58,053 nucleotides of DNA from Bacteroidales bacterium (lineage in GTDB: Bacteria > Bacteroidota > Bacteroidia > Bacteroidales > WCHB1-69). The notes under the pieces are model-generated. The model ran no database searches. It was not told where the DNA came from and saw only the letters and a list, made by a program, of their open reading frames with translations. Below are positions 33,972-42,909 of the stretch, in pieces; the first letter of the stretch is position 1; each line of letters begins with the position of its first letter. Location: assembly GCA_017525505.1 (NCBI GenBank), contig JAFXSR010000044.1, forward strand, positions 1-58,053. The letters run 5' to 3'. The translations under genes were made by a program, and so were the position numbers.

Positions 33972-36477
33972 TGATCTTCGTCACTTTCATTTCCTCTGTT
34001 ACATCATCATAATCCAACAACACTTTTGTTCCTTCTGGGAAAGACTGGATCAGAATCTCCTCCGCCAGCACATCCTCCACATGTTTCTGAATGGCCCGTT
34101 TCAGCGGACGGGCTCCGAAATTGGCATCCCAACCCTGGTCGGCCAGCACCTCCTTGGCTTTCTCGGTCACCTCAACCTCCAATCCCATCACACGGACTCT
34201 ATCCAACACTTTGGCCAACTCAATATCGATAATTTTGATAATATCTTGTTTTTCAAGACTGTTGAAGTAGATAATATCATCAATACGGTTCAAAAATTCC
34301 GGGGCGAAATTACGTTTCAGCGCATTTTCCAGGATGCCCTGAGCCACCTTGTCTTTCGCCGCGTCGGTAGCGGAAGTGCTGAAACCGACTCCCGTTCCGA
34401 AATCTTTCAGCTCACGGGAGCCGATATTGGAAGTCATGATGATGATAGTGTTTCTGAAATCCACCTTGCGCCCGATACCATCGGTCAGCTGTCCATCATC
34501 AAACACCTGTAACAGGACATTATAAATGTCATGGTGTGCTTTCTCGATTTCATCCAACAATACAATCGAATAAGGTTTGCGGCGTATTTTCTCGGTCAGC
34601 TGTCCACCCTCTTCATAGCCCACATAGCCCGGAGGAGCACCAATCAGTCGGGAAACCGTATGCTTCTCCATGTATTCGCTCATATCAATACGAACGATAG
34701 AATCCTGTGAGTCAAAGAGATATTCTGCCAGCACCTTGGCCAGATAAGTTTTACCCACACCCGTCGGACCCAGGAAAATGAAGGTACCGATAGGTTTGTT
34801 CGGGTCTTTCAAGCCTGCGCGATTACGGCGTATAGCCTTGGCAATTTTAACGATAGCGTCATCCTGACCAATGACCTTGCCTTGTAACTCGTTGGACATC
34901 TTCATCAGGCGCTCGCCCTCGTTCTTGGCGATACGTTTCACGGGCACTCCCGTCATCATGGCAATCACCTCGGCCACATCCTCCTCGGTCACCTCGGGAC
35001 GTTCCAGATCCTCTTTCTCCTCCCATTCCTTCTTCATCTCCGCCAAACGGCTTTCCGCCTCCTTGATTTTGTCACGGTAACCAGCGGCGGCGTTATATTG
35101 CTGGTCTCTGATAGCCTCTTGTTTCAATTGCTCATACTGCTCAATTTCTTTTTCCTGCTGAATCAGGTCCTCCGGGACCTTGATATTGAGCAAATGCACA
35201 CGTGAGCCCACCTCATCCAAAGCATCAATGGCCTTGTCAGGAAGACAACGATCTGTGATATAGCGAGTTGTCAAACTAACGCAAGCATTGATGGCTTCAT
35301 CGGAATAACGCACCATGTGGTGGTCTTCATACTTGTCCTTGATATTGTTCAGAATCATCACTGTCTCTTCGGGTGTGGTCGGTTCCATCATGATTTTCTG
35401 GAAACGGCGTTCCAGGGCACCGTCTTTCTCAATGTACTGGCGGTACTCGTCGAGGGTGGTGGCACCGATGCACTGCAGTTCACCACGAGCCAGGGCAGGT
35501 TTGAACATGTTGGAGGCATCCAGGCTGCCGGGAGAGCCGCCTGCACCCACCATCGTGTGCAACTCATCGATGAAAAGGATAATATTCGGATTCTTCTCCA
35601 GTTCGGTAAGGATAGTCTTGATGCGTTCCTCAAACTGTCCGCGGTACTTGGTGCCGGCAACGAGCGAAGCCATATCGAGGCTCACCACCCGTTTACCGTG
35701 CAAAGTTCTGGACACCTTGCCTTGAACGATGCGCATGGCCAAACCTTCGGCCACGGCCGACTTACCCACACCCGGTTCACCAATCAGCACCGGATTGTTC
35801 TTTTTACGGCGACTCAAAATCTGGGCGATACGCTCCAGTTCCTTCTCACGTCCCACAATTGGGTCAAGCTTGCCCTCTTGGGCGTATTTGGTCAGGTCCT
35901 TGCCGAAACTGTCCAGCATCGGGGTCGCCGACGCCTTCGCCCCTTTCGTGGAGCGGGTACTGCTACGGCGGTCATCGTCATCATCATATTCGTCCGTACC
36001 CGCCGACAAGGAATCCTCCTCGCGTTTCGCCTCATGCCGCATTTCCGACACCAGTGAGTCGTAAGACATGCCCGCACGTTTCAGCAACATTTTCACCACA
36101 CTGTTGGCATCGTTGCCGTTATCGCGCATCACCGCCAGCAGAAAATGCTGGGCTTCCACGATTTCACTACGCAATTCACGTGCCAGCAAGAAGGAACGGC
36201 GCAGGGTATTTTCCGCCTGAATATTCAGCTTGATATTCTCCACTGGAATATCGCTTTTATATTCGTTGTTCTCCAGCATCTCCTCCAGCTTGGTACGCAC
36301 ACTGACTTTGTTAATCTTAAATATATCAAACAGTTGCTGCATCTCGGAGTACTGGTCATACTTCAACAAGGCCACCATAATATGCTCCACACCCACAGAC
36401 TGGGAGTGGTAGTTGACGGCCAGTTTCTTCGCCTCCTCAATGGCATATTTCAATTCGTCAGAATACTTTATATCCAT
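33964..36477 (-). CDS. clpC: ATP-dependent Clp protease ATP-binding subunit ClpC
   Basis: An 837-residue AAA+ unfoldase of the ClpC type, which feeds proteins to ClpP. The start was set at ATG 36477 ([16 protein letters not shown]). Order of parts: two Clp-N repeats (1-150); D1 with Walker [10 protein letters not shown] (233-241) and [13 protein letters not shown] (302-314); a middle domain with a UVR-type coiled segment (about 446-480), which distinguishes ClpC from ClpB with its longer M-domain; D2 with [10 protein letters not shown] (570-579) and [15 protein letters not shown]; and a C-terminal ClpB_D2-small domain. A -7 box lies at 36493-36500. Adaptors are not in the window. It heads a coupled transcription unit with the membrane gene and a T9SS cargo gene. 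Confidence 0.94.
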   Translation of the reverse strand: MDIKYSDELKYAIEEAKKLAVNYHSQSVGVEHIMVALLKYDQYSEMQQLFDIFKINKVSVRTKLEEMLENNEYKSDIPVENIKLNIQAENTLRRSFLLARELRSEIVEAQHFLLAVMRDNGNDANSVVKMLLKRAGMSYDSLVSEMRHEAKREEDSLSAGTDEYDDDDDRRSSTRSTKGAKASATPMLDSFGKDLTKYAQEGKLDPIVGREKELERIAQILSRRKKNNPVLIGEPGVGKSAVAEGLAMRIVQGKVSRTLHGKRVVSLDMASLVAGTKYRGQFEERIKTILTELEKNPNIILFIDELHTMVGAGGSPGSLDASNMFKPALARGELQCIGATTLDEYRQYIEKDGALERRFQKIMMEPTTPEETVMILNNIKDKYEDHHMVRYSDEAINACVSLTTRYITDRCLPDKAIDALDEVGSRVHLLNIKVPEDLIQQEKEIEQYEQLKQEAIRDQQYNAAAGYRDKIKEAESRLAEMKKEWEEKEDLERPEVTEEDVAEVIAMMTGVPVKRIAKNEGERLMKMSNELQGKVIGQDDAIVKIAKAIRRNRAGLKDPNKPIGTFIFLGPTGVGKTYLAKVLAEYLFDSQDSIVRIDMSEYMEKHTVSRLIGAPPGYVGYEEGGQLTEKIRRKPYSIVLLDEIEKAHHDIYNVLLQVFDDGQLTDGIGRKVDFRNTIIIMTSNIGSRELKDFGTGVGFSTSATDAAKDKVAQGILENALKRNFAPEFLNRIDDIIYFNSLEKQDIIKIIDIELAKVLDRVRVMGLEVEVTEKAKEVLADQGWDANFGARPLKRAIQKHVEDVLAEEILIQSFPEGTKVLLDYDDVTEEMKVTKINE

Positions 36478-36492
36478 AATAATAATTTTTTG

Positions 36493-36500
36493 CAAAGATA
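36493..36500 (-). promoter_or_regulatory. Bacteroidota -7 box for clpC
   Basis: The minus strand reads TATCTTTG, 15 bases before the ATG at 36477, giving a short leader and supporting that start over the longer frame beginning at 36513. Confidence 0.6.
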
Positions 36501-36528
36501 CAAATTTTTTCAATGTGCTATTTAATTA

Positions 36529-36624
36529 GCAAATTAGTTATAAAGCCTTTCGAATATCCATTTCATTAGCACATTGGCACATTGATAATTTGCTAATTAA
36601 CAAATTTGCTAATTTGCTAATTAA
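36529..36624. repeat. AT-rich tandem repeats (TTAGCACATTGGCACATT / AATTTGCT)
   Basis: TTAGCACATTGGCACATTG is followed by AATTTGCTAATT in four or five near-tandem units, some of them inverted. It fills the divergent gap between clpC and the WbqC-like gene, so it may overlap the promoters. Confidence 0.5.
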
Positions 36625-36654
36625 ACACTATTTTTGCAAGCGAAAAAAAGAACG

Positions 36655-37329
36655 ATGATCACGCTACTTTCAACGGCCTATCTGCCCCCTATCGAATACA
36701 TCCTCAAGTGTATGCAAACCCCTGTAATGCTGGAGGTTTGCGAGCATTATATTAAACAATCGTACCGCAATCGCGCCCTGATTGCCACAGCCAATGGCGT
36801 GCAGGCATTGTCCATTCCCGTGGTGCATGTTTCCTCCAAAATGCCCATTCTGGATGTCCGCATCGACTATGCCACACCTTGGCAGCGGCTGCACTGGAAG
36901 ACCTTGGACACGGCTTATAACGGAAGTCCGTATTTTCTTTATTTTCAAGATTATATAAGACCTTTCTACGAGAAGAAATATGAATTCCTTTTCGATTACA
37001 ATTTGGAGTTGATGCAAGACATTCTAAAGCTTTTCGGGAAGGACTTCCAACCCCAGCGCACCAGCGAGTTTATCGCTGATTACGGGCAAGGGGAAAACTG
37101 CGGTGAAAAGCAGAAGGATGTCAACGGCAATCAACTGAAATGCGACGAGCGACAAGGAGACATTGAGGACCTACGCAATGCCATACATCCCAAGCGTTGC
37201 AAAGAAGAAGGATATCCCTTTCCGCATAAACCCTACACCCAAATTTTCGAGGACCGCATCGGTTTCGTGCCCAACCTCTCCATCGTGGATTATCTGTTCA
37301 ATGAAGGGAACAGGATAGTTAACAGTTAA
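36655..37329 (+). CDS. WbqC-like family protein
   Basis: A 224-residue protein of the WbqC-like family (PF08889), found in polysaccharide and other clusters and of unknown enzymatic role. ATG 36655 (MITLLSTAYLPPIEYILKC) was chosen over an upstream TTG. Family features: the N-terminal PPIEY, EHYIKQSYRNRA, LSIPV followed by DVRID, WQRLHWKTLDTAYNGSPYF, and YEKKYEFLFDYNLEL. The C-terminal 80 residues include a low-conserved linker. It stands alone on the plus strand, divergent from clpC. Confidence 0.85.
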   Translation: MITLLSTAYLPPIEYILKCMQTPVMLEVCEHYIKQSYRNRALIATANGVQALSIPVVHVSSKMPILDVRIDYATPWQRLHWKTLDTAYNGSPYFLYFQDYIRPFYEKKYEFLFDYNLELMQDILKLFGKDFQPQRTSEFIADYGQGENCGEKQKDVNGNQLKCDERQGDIEDLRNAIHPKRCKEEGYPFPHKPYTQIFEDRIGFVPNLSIVDYLFNEGNRIVNS

Positions 37330-37370
37330 CAATTGATAATTATTGATTGTTTGTGTCGTCATAAAAAAAA

Positions 37371-37454
37371 TGTAGAGACGTGCCATGGCGCGTCTCTACA
37401 AATCCATAATTTTCAAAATTAATGGTCATATAGACGGGGCGTGCCCCGTCTATA
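37371..37454. repeat. Two perfect hairpins between convergent genes
   Basis: TGTAGAGACG (37371-37380) pairs with CGTCTCTACA (37391-37400). TATAGACGGGGC (37429-37440) pairs with GCCCCGTCTATA (37443-37454). They lie between the WbqC-like gene and the 1458-residue cargo gene and could serve as a bidirectional terminator. There is no long T-run, and such TAGAGACG hairpins also occur as dispersed repeats in Bacteroidota. Confidence 0.6.
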
Positions 37455-37462
37455 CATGATGA

Positions 37463-40400
37463 TTATTTCTTCACAATCTTCTGGGTGGTTATGCCATTGT
37501 CTGTATGGATGCGGACGAAATAGATGCCGTTGGCATACTGGCTCAATGACAAAGTCATAACATTCTCAGTAGGAATGACGCTGTTCAACAGCTGACCGCT
37601 CATGGAGAACAACTCAACAGTTCTAGCGTTCAGTCCGGACAGGTCGAGGGTCACATCGCTGGTGGTCGGGTTGGGATAGATGCTCACCTGCTGTTGTGCA
37701 TCCTGAATTCCACAGCAGATTACGACATAATAACTTTCCTCTGCAATATCGCTATTCGTCATACCATCTTTCACTGCGTATGCTTTAACCACTTGGTCGC
37801 CATCAGAATAGTCATGCAATACAAATGGTTCCGTATAAACAGCGTTCTCTATAACAGTATTAACAGACCCATCAATGTGGGAATGTCTTTCAACTGAATA
37901 ATATATAGCGGCATTTTCCATGGCACAGTCTATGCTAATTGTAACAGTATTACAAAACGATTCAATCACTTCATCGTATGTTACAGAATCTGCTGTAATT
38001 ACCGGCATAGCCACCTGCTCCATCGTCTGGATAGCGAAGTCATTGTCATCGCGAGGATATAATCTCACCTCACCATCACGGATGGACACAAAGCCAGTGA
38101 CATTTCCCATATCACCCTGTTCGGGAGCATTGGTAATAGAATTGAAATTGTCATAATATACCATCGTGTCGGTACCATTGACAAATTTTCCATTATCAAG
38201 GAAAGTCACACTCTGAACCGTTACAAGACGACACTCGTATGTGCTATATTGGGATACTAAAGTCGGGATGGTAGCCACGATAGGTGTCACGGCACCAGTA
38301 TTGCCGGAGGCTTCTGCCGTATTACGCGCAGGCACCATCTCTGCCATACCGTGATACAATGAATATGACCCAAAAACGCCACCACTAATCACATCACCTT
38401 CATTATATGTGGTGGTAATGACAGGGTTGCTGTTGTCATAAATCATCAGGGCAGCGGAGGCGTCTTCCACGATCATATATCTGCCACTACGGAACACGAA
38501 AGTTACATCACCTGCAATTTTATACACAGTATTATTGGTTTCCGTGTTGGCAGCCTTGAAAGCGGCTATATTAGGCACTTCGGGCGGGAAGTTGTAAGTA
38601 GCGCTTGTCACGAAACTGGGCGTATAGCCCTCTTTCCAAGCCTTGGCTTTCAAAGTGGTCGCAGTACTGATTGAGATAGGAGCTGAATAAACGGCAGAGG
38701 TTTCGGTGGGCTCTGTTCCGTCAAGCGTATAACGAATCACAGCATCATCAGTAGCACAGGTGATAGTAGCATCGAATGCCTCATAATAAGTACCGCTATT
38801 ATGAGAGATAACAGGAGTTTCCACCACATTCGCCACCACACCGGGAACACCGAACACCACCACACTGTCAATAGTCAGTCGGCTGGTGGAAGAAGGAGCG
38901 GCATCGGGCAAAACAATAGCGAATTTCAAACGTACAAAATCAAATTCGCCCGTTTCACTCACATCATAACGATAATTACGTCTGCTGTTGGTCAATGTAT
39001 ATACAGAGTCACCTACGTAGGTGTTACCACCATCTATTGAATAAGACACACACATTTTCAAGCCATTGGTTTGTTTGGCATCAAAAGTAACGTATGTCAC
39101 ATTACGTATATCGAAGTTGGTGAAAGTATAGCCCAAAATACTGGCTGCCGAAGTGTACCAGCGCATTTGCATGGACTGTGCCCCACAAATATGGTCATTG
39201 ACCGAAGTAGGAGTGCCATATACAGTGCCCCACTGCTGTCCCTCAGCACCAGTATATATCACATCAGCATTCTGATAGTTGGTTGCCGCCTCAAATCCTT
39301 CAGAATCCTCGAAACCAGTGGAGTACATGATGGTGTCGATATCCGGTACCACAGGAGCCACAACGGTATAAGTGGCAGTAGAGATCTCACTATTTTCCCA
39401 GTTCTCAGAGATAGCGATTGCTTTGCAAGTATAGGTACCAGGAGTATTCAAGACAACGGCATCAGTATATAAACTGGAGGCACTGGTAGGTTCGGAATTA
39501 TCAGTCGTATAATAAATATTGGCACCAGCCACCGCACAGCTCATCATCACAGTAATCATGGTGTCTGTAGTTCCATCAACGGGAGTAATGACAGGTGCTG
39601 GCAACTGAGCGGTAGCCACGAGGGCGACCGAAGCACTCAAAGTGCCGCTGCTCACGGTCACATTGCCCGTTGCAGGTTCTTGTCCATCGTAAGTAACAAT
39701 AAATGAAGTATTACCCACATTAGCCGGGAAAGAGGTCTCTGACAATGTAAAGTGCGCATTATCACAGCTGATGGCAATAGGGGAAGTCAAAGAGGCACTG
39801 TTGATATTGACTGTAGCGGTGAGCTGAGTAGAGCTGAATGTCAAGCTAACTGGATCAACCGTCAAAGTAGGTTCTGAGACAATGATGTAAGCGGCTTCGG
39901 CTACCGGACTGTCTTCCCATGACACATTGTTCATGAATGCCTTAGCCTTGACAGTAGCACTTTCATTCAATGTGAACGGACTCCCATATAAAGTGGAAGT
40001 AATCACAGGCACAGTGCCATCGACAGTATAATGAATTTCTGCGCCAGGAGTAGCGCAGGTCATAGTAACCACTACGCTGTCAGCATAAGTGCCGGCATCC
40101 GGACTAATCACAGGAGTAGCGGCAACAGGAGCGGTGACAGTGAAAGTGACAGTTTGACTAACCGCGGGAGTCAGAGGTTGCATGGTCATATCCACCAAAG
40201 AAGCGGTAACCGTATGGGTACCAGCGGGAAGTGGGGAGAAAGTCTGCGTCAGGAATAATGCCATAGCCTGGTCGTCCAAATACATCGGACTAATCAGCCC
40301 CATCGTGGTAAGCAATTCACTCTCAAGTTTTAACAAACCCTCAGTACCTAAGGTGAAATTCTGGATGTCAACATTTACCTGCAGGGTGTCAAGCGTGGAG

Positions 40401-41839
40401 AACTGTTCGCCATTGAGTGTAACCGACAGTGAAGGCATATCTTGCTGGGAAGCAGACAAGTCGGCATTGTTACGAGGAAGTATCTGAATAGTACTGTTAT
40501 GCTTTGCGGCAAAACCAGTCACATTGGTCACGGCACCTTCTGCAAGGGTAGTATCCACCGTGAATTGAGTGTACAAAACCATGGTATTATCCCCTTGGGC
40601 AATGGTAGTAGAGGAATGATAGTTTCCGGCAAATCCATTGGGGAAAGTCACATTTTCAAGGGTAATCAGCTGAGCGTCATACGAAGCATAATTGGCTAAC
40701 AAATCGGCTATGGTCACCACTGTAGGCTGGACTGCTCCAGTGTTCAGGGTAGAAACAGCAGGGTCTTGGGTCGGCAACATTTCCACCTGACCATTATACA
40801 AAGAGTATGTGCCAAACAGTCCTCCCGAAATAACATCGCCTTCGGCATATTCGTTTGTTATGGTACCATATACCAACAAACCGGCTGAGGCGTCTCTCAC
40901 ATAAGTATAAGCTCCATTATGAAAAACATGGGTCACATCACCTGTAATTTTGTAAATTGTATTGTTAGTAGCTGTGTTGGCGACCTTGAAAGCGGCAATA
41001 TCATCGACTTCCGTTGGGAAAGTGTAAGTTGCCTGATTCATGAAGCTGGTATCAGTGCCCACGTATGCTACAGCTTTAACAGTTGTAGTAGTCGAAATAC
41101 TTAAAGGTGAGCTATACATTATACCGTTGGTAACAGGGTCGCTATCATCAACAGTATAAAGAATCGTAGCATTTGCGGTGGCACAAGTGATACTCACGGT
41201 TTGAGGAGTATCGTAATTACCGGCTGGCACTGAGAATTCCGGCGTAGCCACGGCAGCTGGCTGCACCGTCTCGTAACGATAAATGGTAACAGGCTGTTGA
41301 CCAGAACCATAACATGAAAAGAGTCCTAATGGACTAGCGGAGGTTCCGTTGCCGTTGAAACGCATAATCTTTCGTGCGGTAGCAGTCGTAACAGCTTCAA
41401 TACTTTCTATAGCTCCATCATCCGAATAGGAAATAAGCCAATTACCTCTACCATCACTGTCAAGAGCAGGTTCTGTTTTCAAGTGATTGCTATTTCCTGT
41501 TCCCGCCGCATACAGATATCCATTCCCATTGGGATCAAAAAAAGCAATGGTTCCTAGTTCAGTACCAGCCATAACAATTAAAATTTGCGCATCACCGATA
41601 GAAGTAACCATACCTCCATCTGCACTTTTCACCACCTCGACTGCGGCACGATTATTGTTGAGTTGTGTGCCCATCGCTTTGCTATCATTAGCAGCGGCAA
41701 TGATAATGGTGTCACCTACCGACAAGTTGGAGTTGTAGGTTACTTGAACCCAACCCTTGTCAGCGAACACATTTCCGGCGAACATCAGCATTATCAGCAG
41801 AGCCGCCATCATGGTTTTCAAAAAGTAGATTTTTTTCAT
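37463..41839 (-). CDS. Large T9SS type A cargo protein with chitobiase-type repeats and OB-like domains
   Basis: A 1458-residue secreted protein with a signal peptide (MKKIYFLKTMMAALLIMLMFAGNVFA). The body has several chitobiase/hexosaminidase C-terminal-like Ig repeats (for example VAYVGTDTSFMNQATYTFP, EIHYTVDGTVPVITSTLYGS, VIRYTLDGTEPTETSAVYS). Two copies of an OB-fold-like domain start IAAFKVANTATNNTIYKI (about residue 280) and IAAFKAANTETNNTVYKI (about residue 1090), each followed by GDVISGG and MLPTQDP/MVPARNT segments. The final 70 residues form the type A sorting domain (VSIYPNPTTSDVTLDLSG, NGIYFVRI, QKIVKK). Substrate, if any, is unknown; no catalytic domain is evident. It is probably cell-surface or secreted. 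A -7 box lies at 41929-41936. Confidence 0.88.
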   Translation of the reverse strand: MKKIYFLKTMMAALLIMLMFAGNVFADKGWVQVTYNSNLSVGDTIIIAAANDSKAMGTQLNNNRAAVEVVKSADGGMVTSIGDAQILIVMAGTELGTIAFFDPNGNGYLYAAGTGNSNHLKTEPALDSDGRGNWLISYSDDGAIESIEAVTTATARKIMRFNGNGTSASPLGLFSCYGSGQQPVTIYRYETVQPAAVATPEFSVPAGNYDTPQTVSITCATANATILYTVDDSDPVTNGIMYSSPLSISTTTTVKAVAYVGTDTSFMNQATYTFPTEVDDIAAFKVANTATNNTIYKITGDVTHVFHNGAYTYVRDASAGLLVYGTITNEYAEGDVISGGLFGTYSLYNGQVEMLPTQDPAVSTLNTGAVQPTVVTIADLLANYASYDAQLITLENVTFPNGFAGNYHSSTTIAQGDNTMVLYTQFTVDTTLAEGAVTNVTGFAAKHNSTIQILPRNNADLSASQQDMPSLSVTLNGEQFSTLDTLQVNVDIQNFTLGTEGLLKLESELLTTMGLISPMYLDDQAMALFLTQTFSPLPAGTHTVTASLVDMTMQPLTPAVSQTVTFTVTAPVAATPVISPDAGTYADSVVVTMTCATPGAEIHYTVDGTVPVITSTLYGSPFTLNESATVKAKAFMNNVSWEDSPVAEAAYIIVSEPTLTVDPVSLTFSSTQLTATVNINSASLTSPIAISCDNAHFTLSETSFPANVGNTSFIVTYDGQEPATGNVTVSSGTLSASVALVATAQLPAPVITPVDGTTDTMITVMMSCAVAGANIYYTTDNSEPTSASSLYTDAVVLNTPGTYTCKAIAISENWENSEISTATYTVVAPVVPDIDTIMYSTGFEDSEGFEAATNYQNADVIYTGAEGQQWGTVYGTPTSVNDHICGAQSMQMRWYTSAASILGYTFTNFDIRNVTYVTFDAKQTNGLKMCVSYSIDGGNTYVGDSVYTLTNSRRNYRYDVSETGEFDFVRLKFAIVLPDAAPSSTSRLTIDSVVVFGVPGVVANVVETPVISHNSGTYYEAFDATITCATDDAVIRYTLDGTEPTETSAVYSAPISISTATTLKAKAWKEGYTPSFVTSATYNFPPEVPNIAAFKAANTETNNTVYKIAGDVTFVFRSGRYMIVEDASAALMIYDNSNPVITTTYNEGDVISGGVFGSYSLYHGMAEMVPARNTAEASGNTGAVTPIVATIPTLVSQYSTYECRLVTVQSVTFLDNGKFVNGTDTMVYYDNFNSITNAPEQGDMGNVTGFVSIRDGEVRLYPRDDNDFAIQTMEQVAMPVITADSVTYDEVIESFCNTVTISIDCAMENAAIYYSVERHSHIDGSVNTVIENAVYTEPFVLHDYSDGDQVVKAYAVKDGMTNSDIAEESYYVVICCGIQDAQQQVSIYPNPTTSDVTLDLSGLNARTVELFSMSGQLLNSVIPTENVMTLSLSQYANGIYFVRIHTDNGITTQKIVKK

Positions 41840-41928
41840 TGCAATTTGTTTTTTGTGAATAATATTTTTTGATTAATAAATTGACTATCAATAAATTAAA
41901 ATTCAAACACAAATATATACATATCTTG

Positions 41929-41936
41929 CAAAGGTA
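41929..41936 (-). promoter_or_regulatory. Bacteroidota -7 box for the 1458-residue cargo gene
   Basis: The minus strand reads TACCTTTG (TAnnTTTG), about 90 bases before the ATG at 41839. The leader between them is AT-rich. Confidence 0.45.
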
Positions 41937-42042
41937 CAAATAAATAAAGTGCGTGAAGGTGAATGAGTGTTAAAATTTATGAATAGTTATCAACAGGCCA
42001 TCAGTAATCAGGGGTCAGGGTTAAGAATCAACTAACAATGAT

Positions 42043-42328
42043 TATTACTGTTGCAATAAAAAATGGGAAGATTGCATAAATCATAAATTATCAAGTATTT
42101 TGATACTTTTTTTCGTTTTTTTGATTTGAAGGACAGAGAGTCATGCCAAAGACACGATATTCTATTAACCTCGCACAACTTGTTGTGTGGGGTGGAGAAT
42201 GACCATGACAGTCTGCGTACTGAAAGCACGCTACATACACTCCAATGTGGCATACCTGCGGCACGCAGGAGTAGAGTGGATTACCGCATTATCATATGCC
42301 TGAATAAGAAATTATCGCAACAGTACTA
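42043..42328. mobile_element. MITE-like element, copy 2 (286 bp, inverted and decayed)
   Basis: The ends TATTACTGTTGCAATAA (42043-42059) and TTATCGCAACAGTACTA (42312-42328) are the terminal repeats of the 3142-3522 element. The interior aligns to that copy in reverse orientation: AATAAAAAATGG near the left end, the ACACGATATTCTATTAACCTC and CACAACTTGTTGTG blocks, and the GCGGCACGCAGGAGTA block. Several hairpin stems are broken by G-to-A changes (GTCATGCCAAAGACAC here, where copy 1 has CGTGCC...GGCACG), and the CCCCGCAT module is lost. No clear target-site duplication remains. It fills much of the 646-base gap before rsfS. Confidence 0.7.
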
Positions 42329-42384
42329 ATCAAAATTAATAGTTGATATGGAGCAGAGGACAGAAATTCAAATATATAACTTTC

Positions 42385-42434
42385 AACTTTCAGTTTTCAG
42401 CTTTCAACTTTTTCATTGGCATATTGGCACATTA
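42385..42434. repeat. Short repeats (TTTCAACTTTCAGTTTTCAG, TTGGCACATT)
   Basis: Units of the TTTCAGTTTTCAACTTTCAG type are followed by TTGGCATATTGGCACATTA just upstream of the rsfS -7 box. Similar units lie at 45733-45765 and 48747-48775 (inverted). Confidence 0.45.
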
Positions 42435-42444
42435 AAAAAATTTG

Positions 42445-42452
42445 TATCTTTG
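42445..42452 (+). promoter_or_regulatory. Bacteroidota -7 box for the rsfS-ftsH unit
   Basis: TATCTTTG fits TAnnTTTG. A TTG at 42424-42426 gives an 18-base spacer to a possible -33 element. The ATG follows at 42486. Confidence 0.65.
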
Positions 42453-42485
42453 CAGATTAATTTGTATAAATCAACAATACTTTAT

Positions 42486-42869
42486 ATGGCGAAGAAAATC
42501 AAAGTAAAAGCAGAAGTCAAGGAATTCGAAGGAAAGATTGAAGAACTTATCATCCAAGCACTTATAGAAAAACAAGGCGTTGACATCGTGAGCATCGACC
42601 TCAAGAAAATCAACCACGTCTTTTTCGACTATTTCATCATTTGCAGCGGCAACTCCAAACCGCATGTGGAGACTTTGTGTGATTTCGTGCAAGAAACCAC
42701 CAAACGCTACGCCAACACACTGCCCAAACATGTGGAAGGAACAACCAACGGCGAATGGATCCTGTTGGACTATTTCAACGTGGTGGTCCACATTTTCCAG
42801 CCCGAAGCCCGCGAATACTACAAACTCGAGAACTTGTACAGTGACGCAGAAATTCAACGAATCAATTAG
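42486..42869 (+). CDS. rsfS: Ribosome silencing factor RsfS
   Basis: A 127-residue RsfS/Iojap/DUF143 protein, which binds L14 on the 50S subunit and blocks subunit joining when growth slows. ATG 42486 (MAKKIKVKAEVKEFEGKIEE) lies after the -7 box. Conserved parts: DYFIICSGNSKPHVETL, NGEWILLDYFNVVVHIFQPEAREYY and LENLYSDA. Length is typical. It precedes ftsH by 40 bases, an arrangement I know from Bacteroidota. Confidence 0.95.
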   Translation: MAKKIKVKAEVKEFEGKIEELIIQALIEKQGVDIVSIDLKKINHVFFDYFIICSGNSKPHVETLCDFVQETTKRYANTLPKHVEGTTNGEWILLDYFNVVVHIFQPEAREYYKLENLYSDAEIQRIN

Positions 42870-42909
42870 CAAACAACCTTCTACCCCTCATGTAACCCAA
42901 AAACAATCC

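Noticed and set aside
35317..36057. A 246-codon plus-strand frame opposite clpC
   Set aside because: It is antisense to well-conserved clpC sequence, and its codons are the complement of conserved motifs.
42664..42909. An extended N-terminus for FtsH beginning inside rsfS
   Set aside because: The extra 82 codons are the rsfS gene read in another frame, while ATG 42910 gives the normal FtsH start followed by the first membrane helix.
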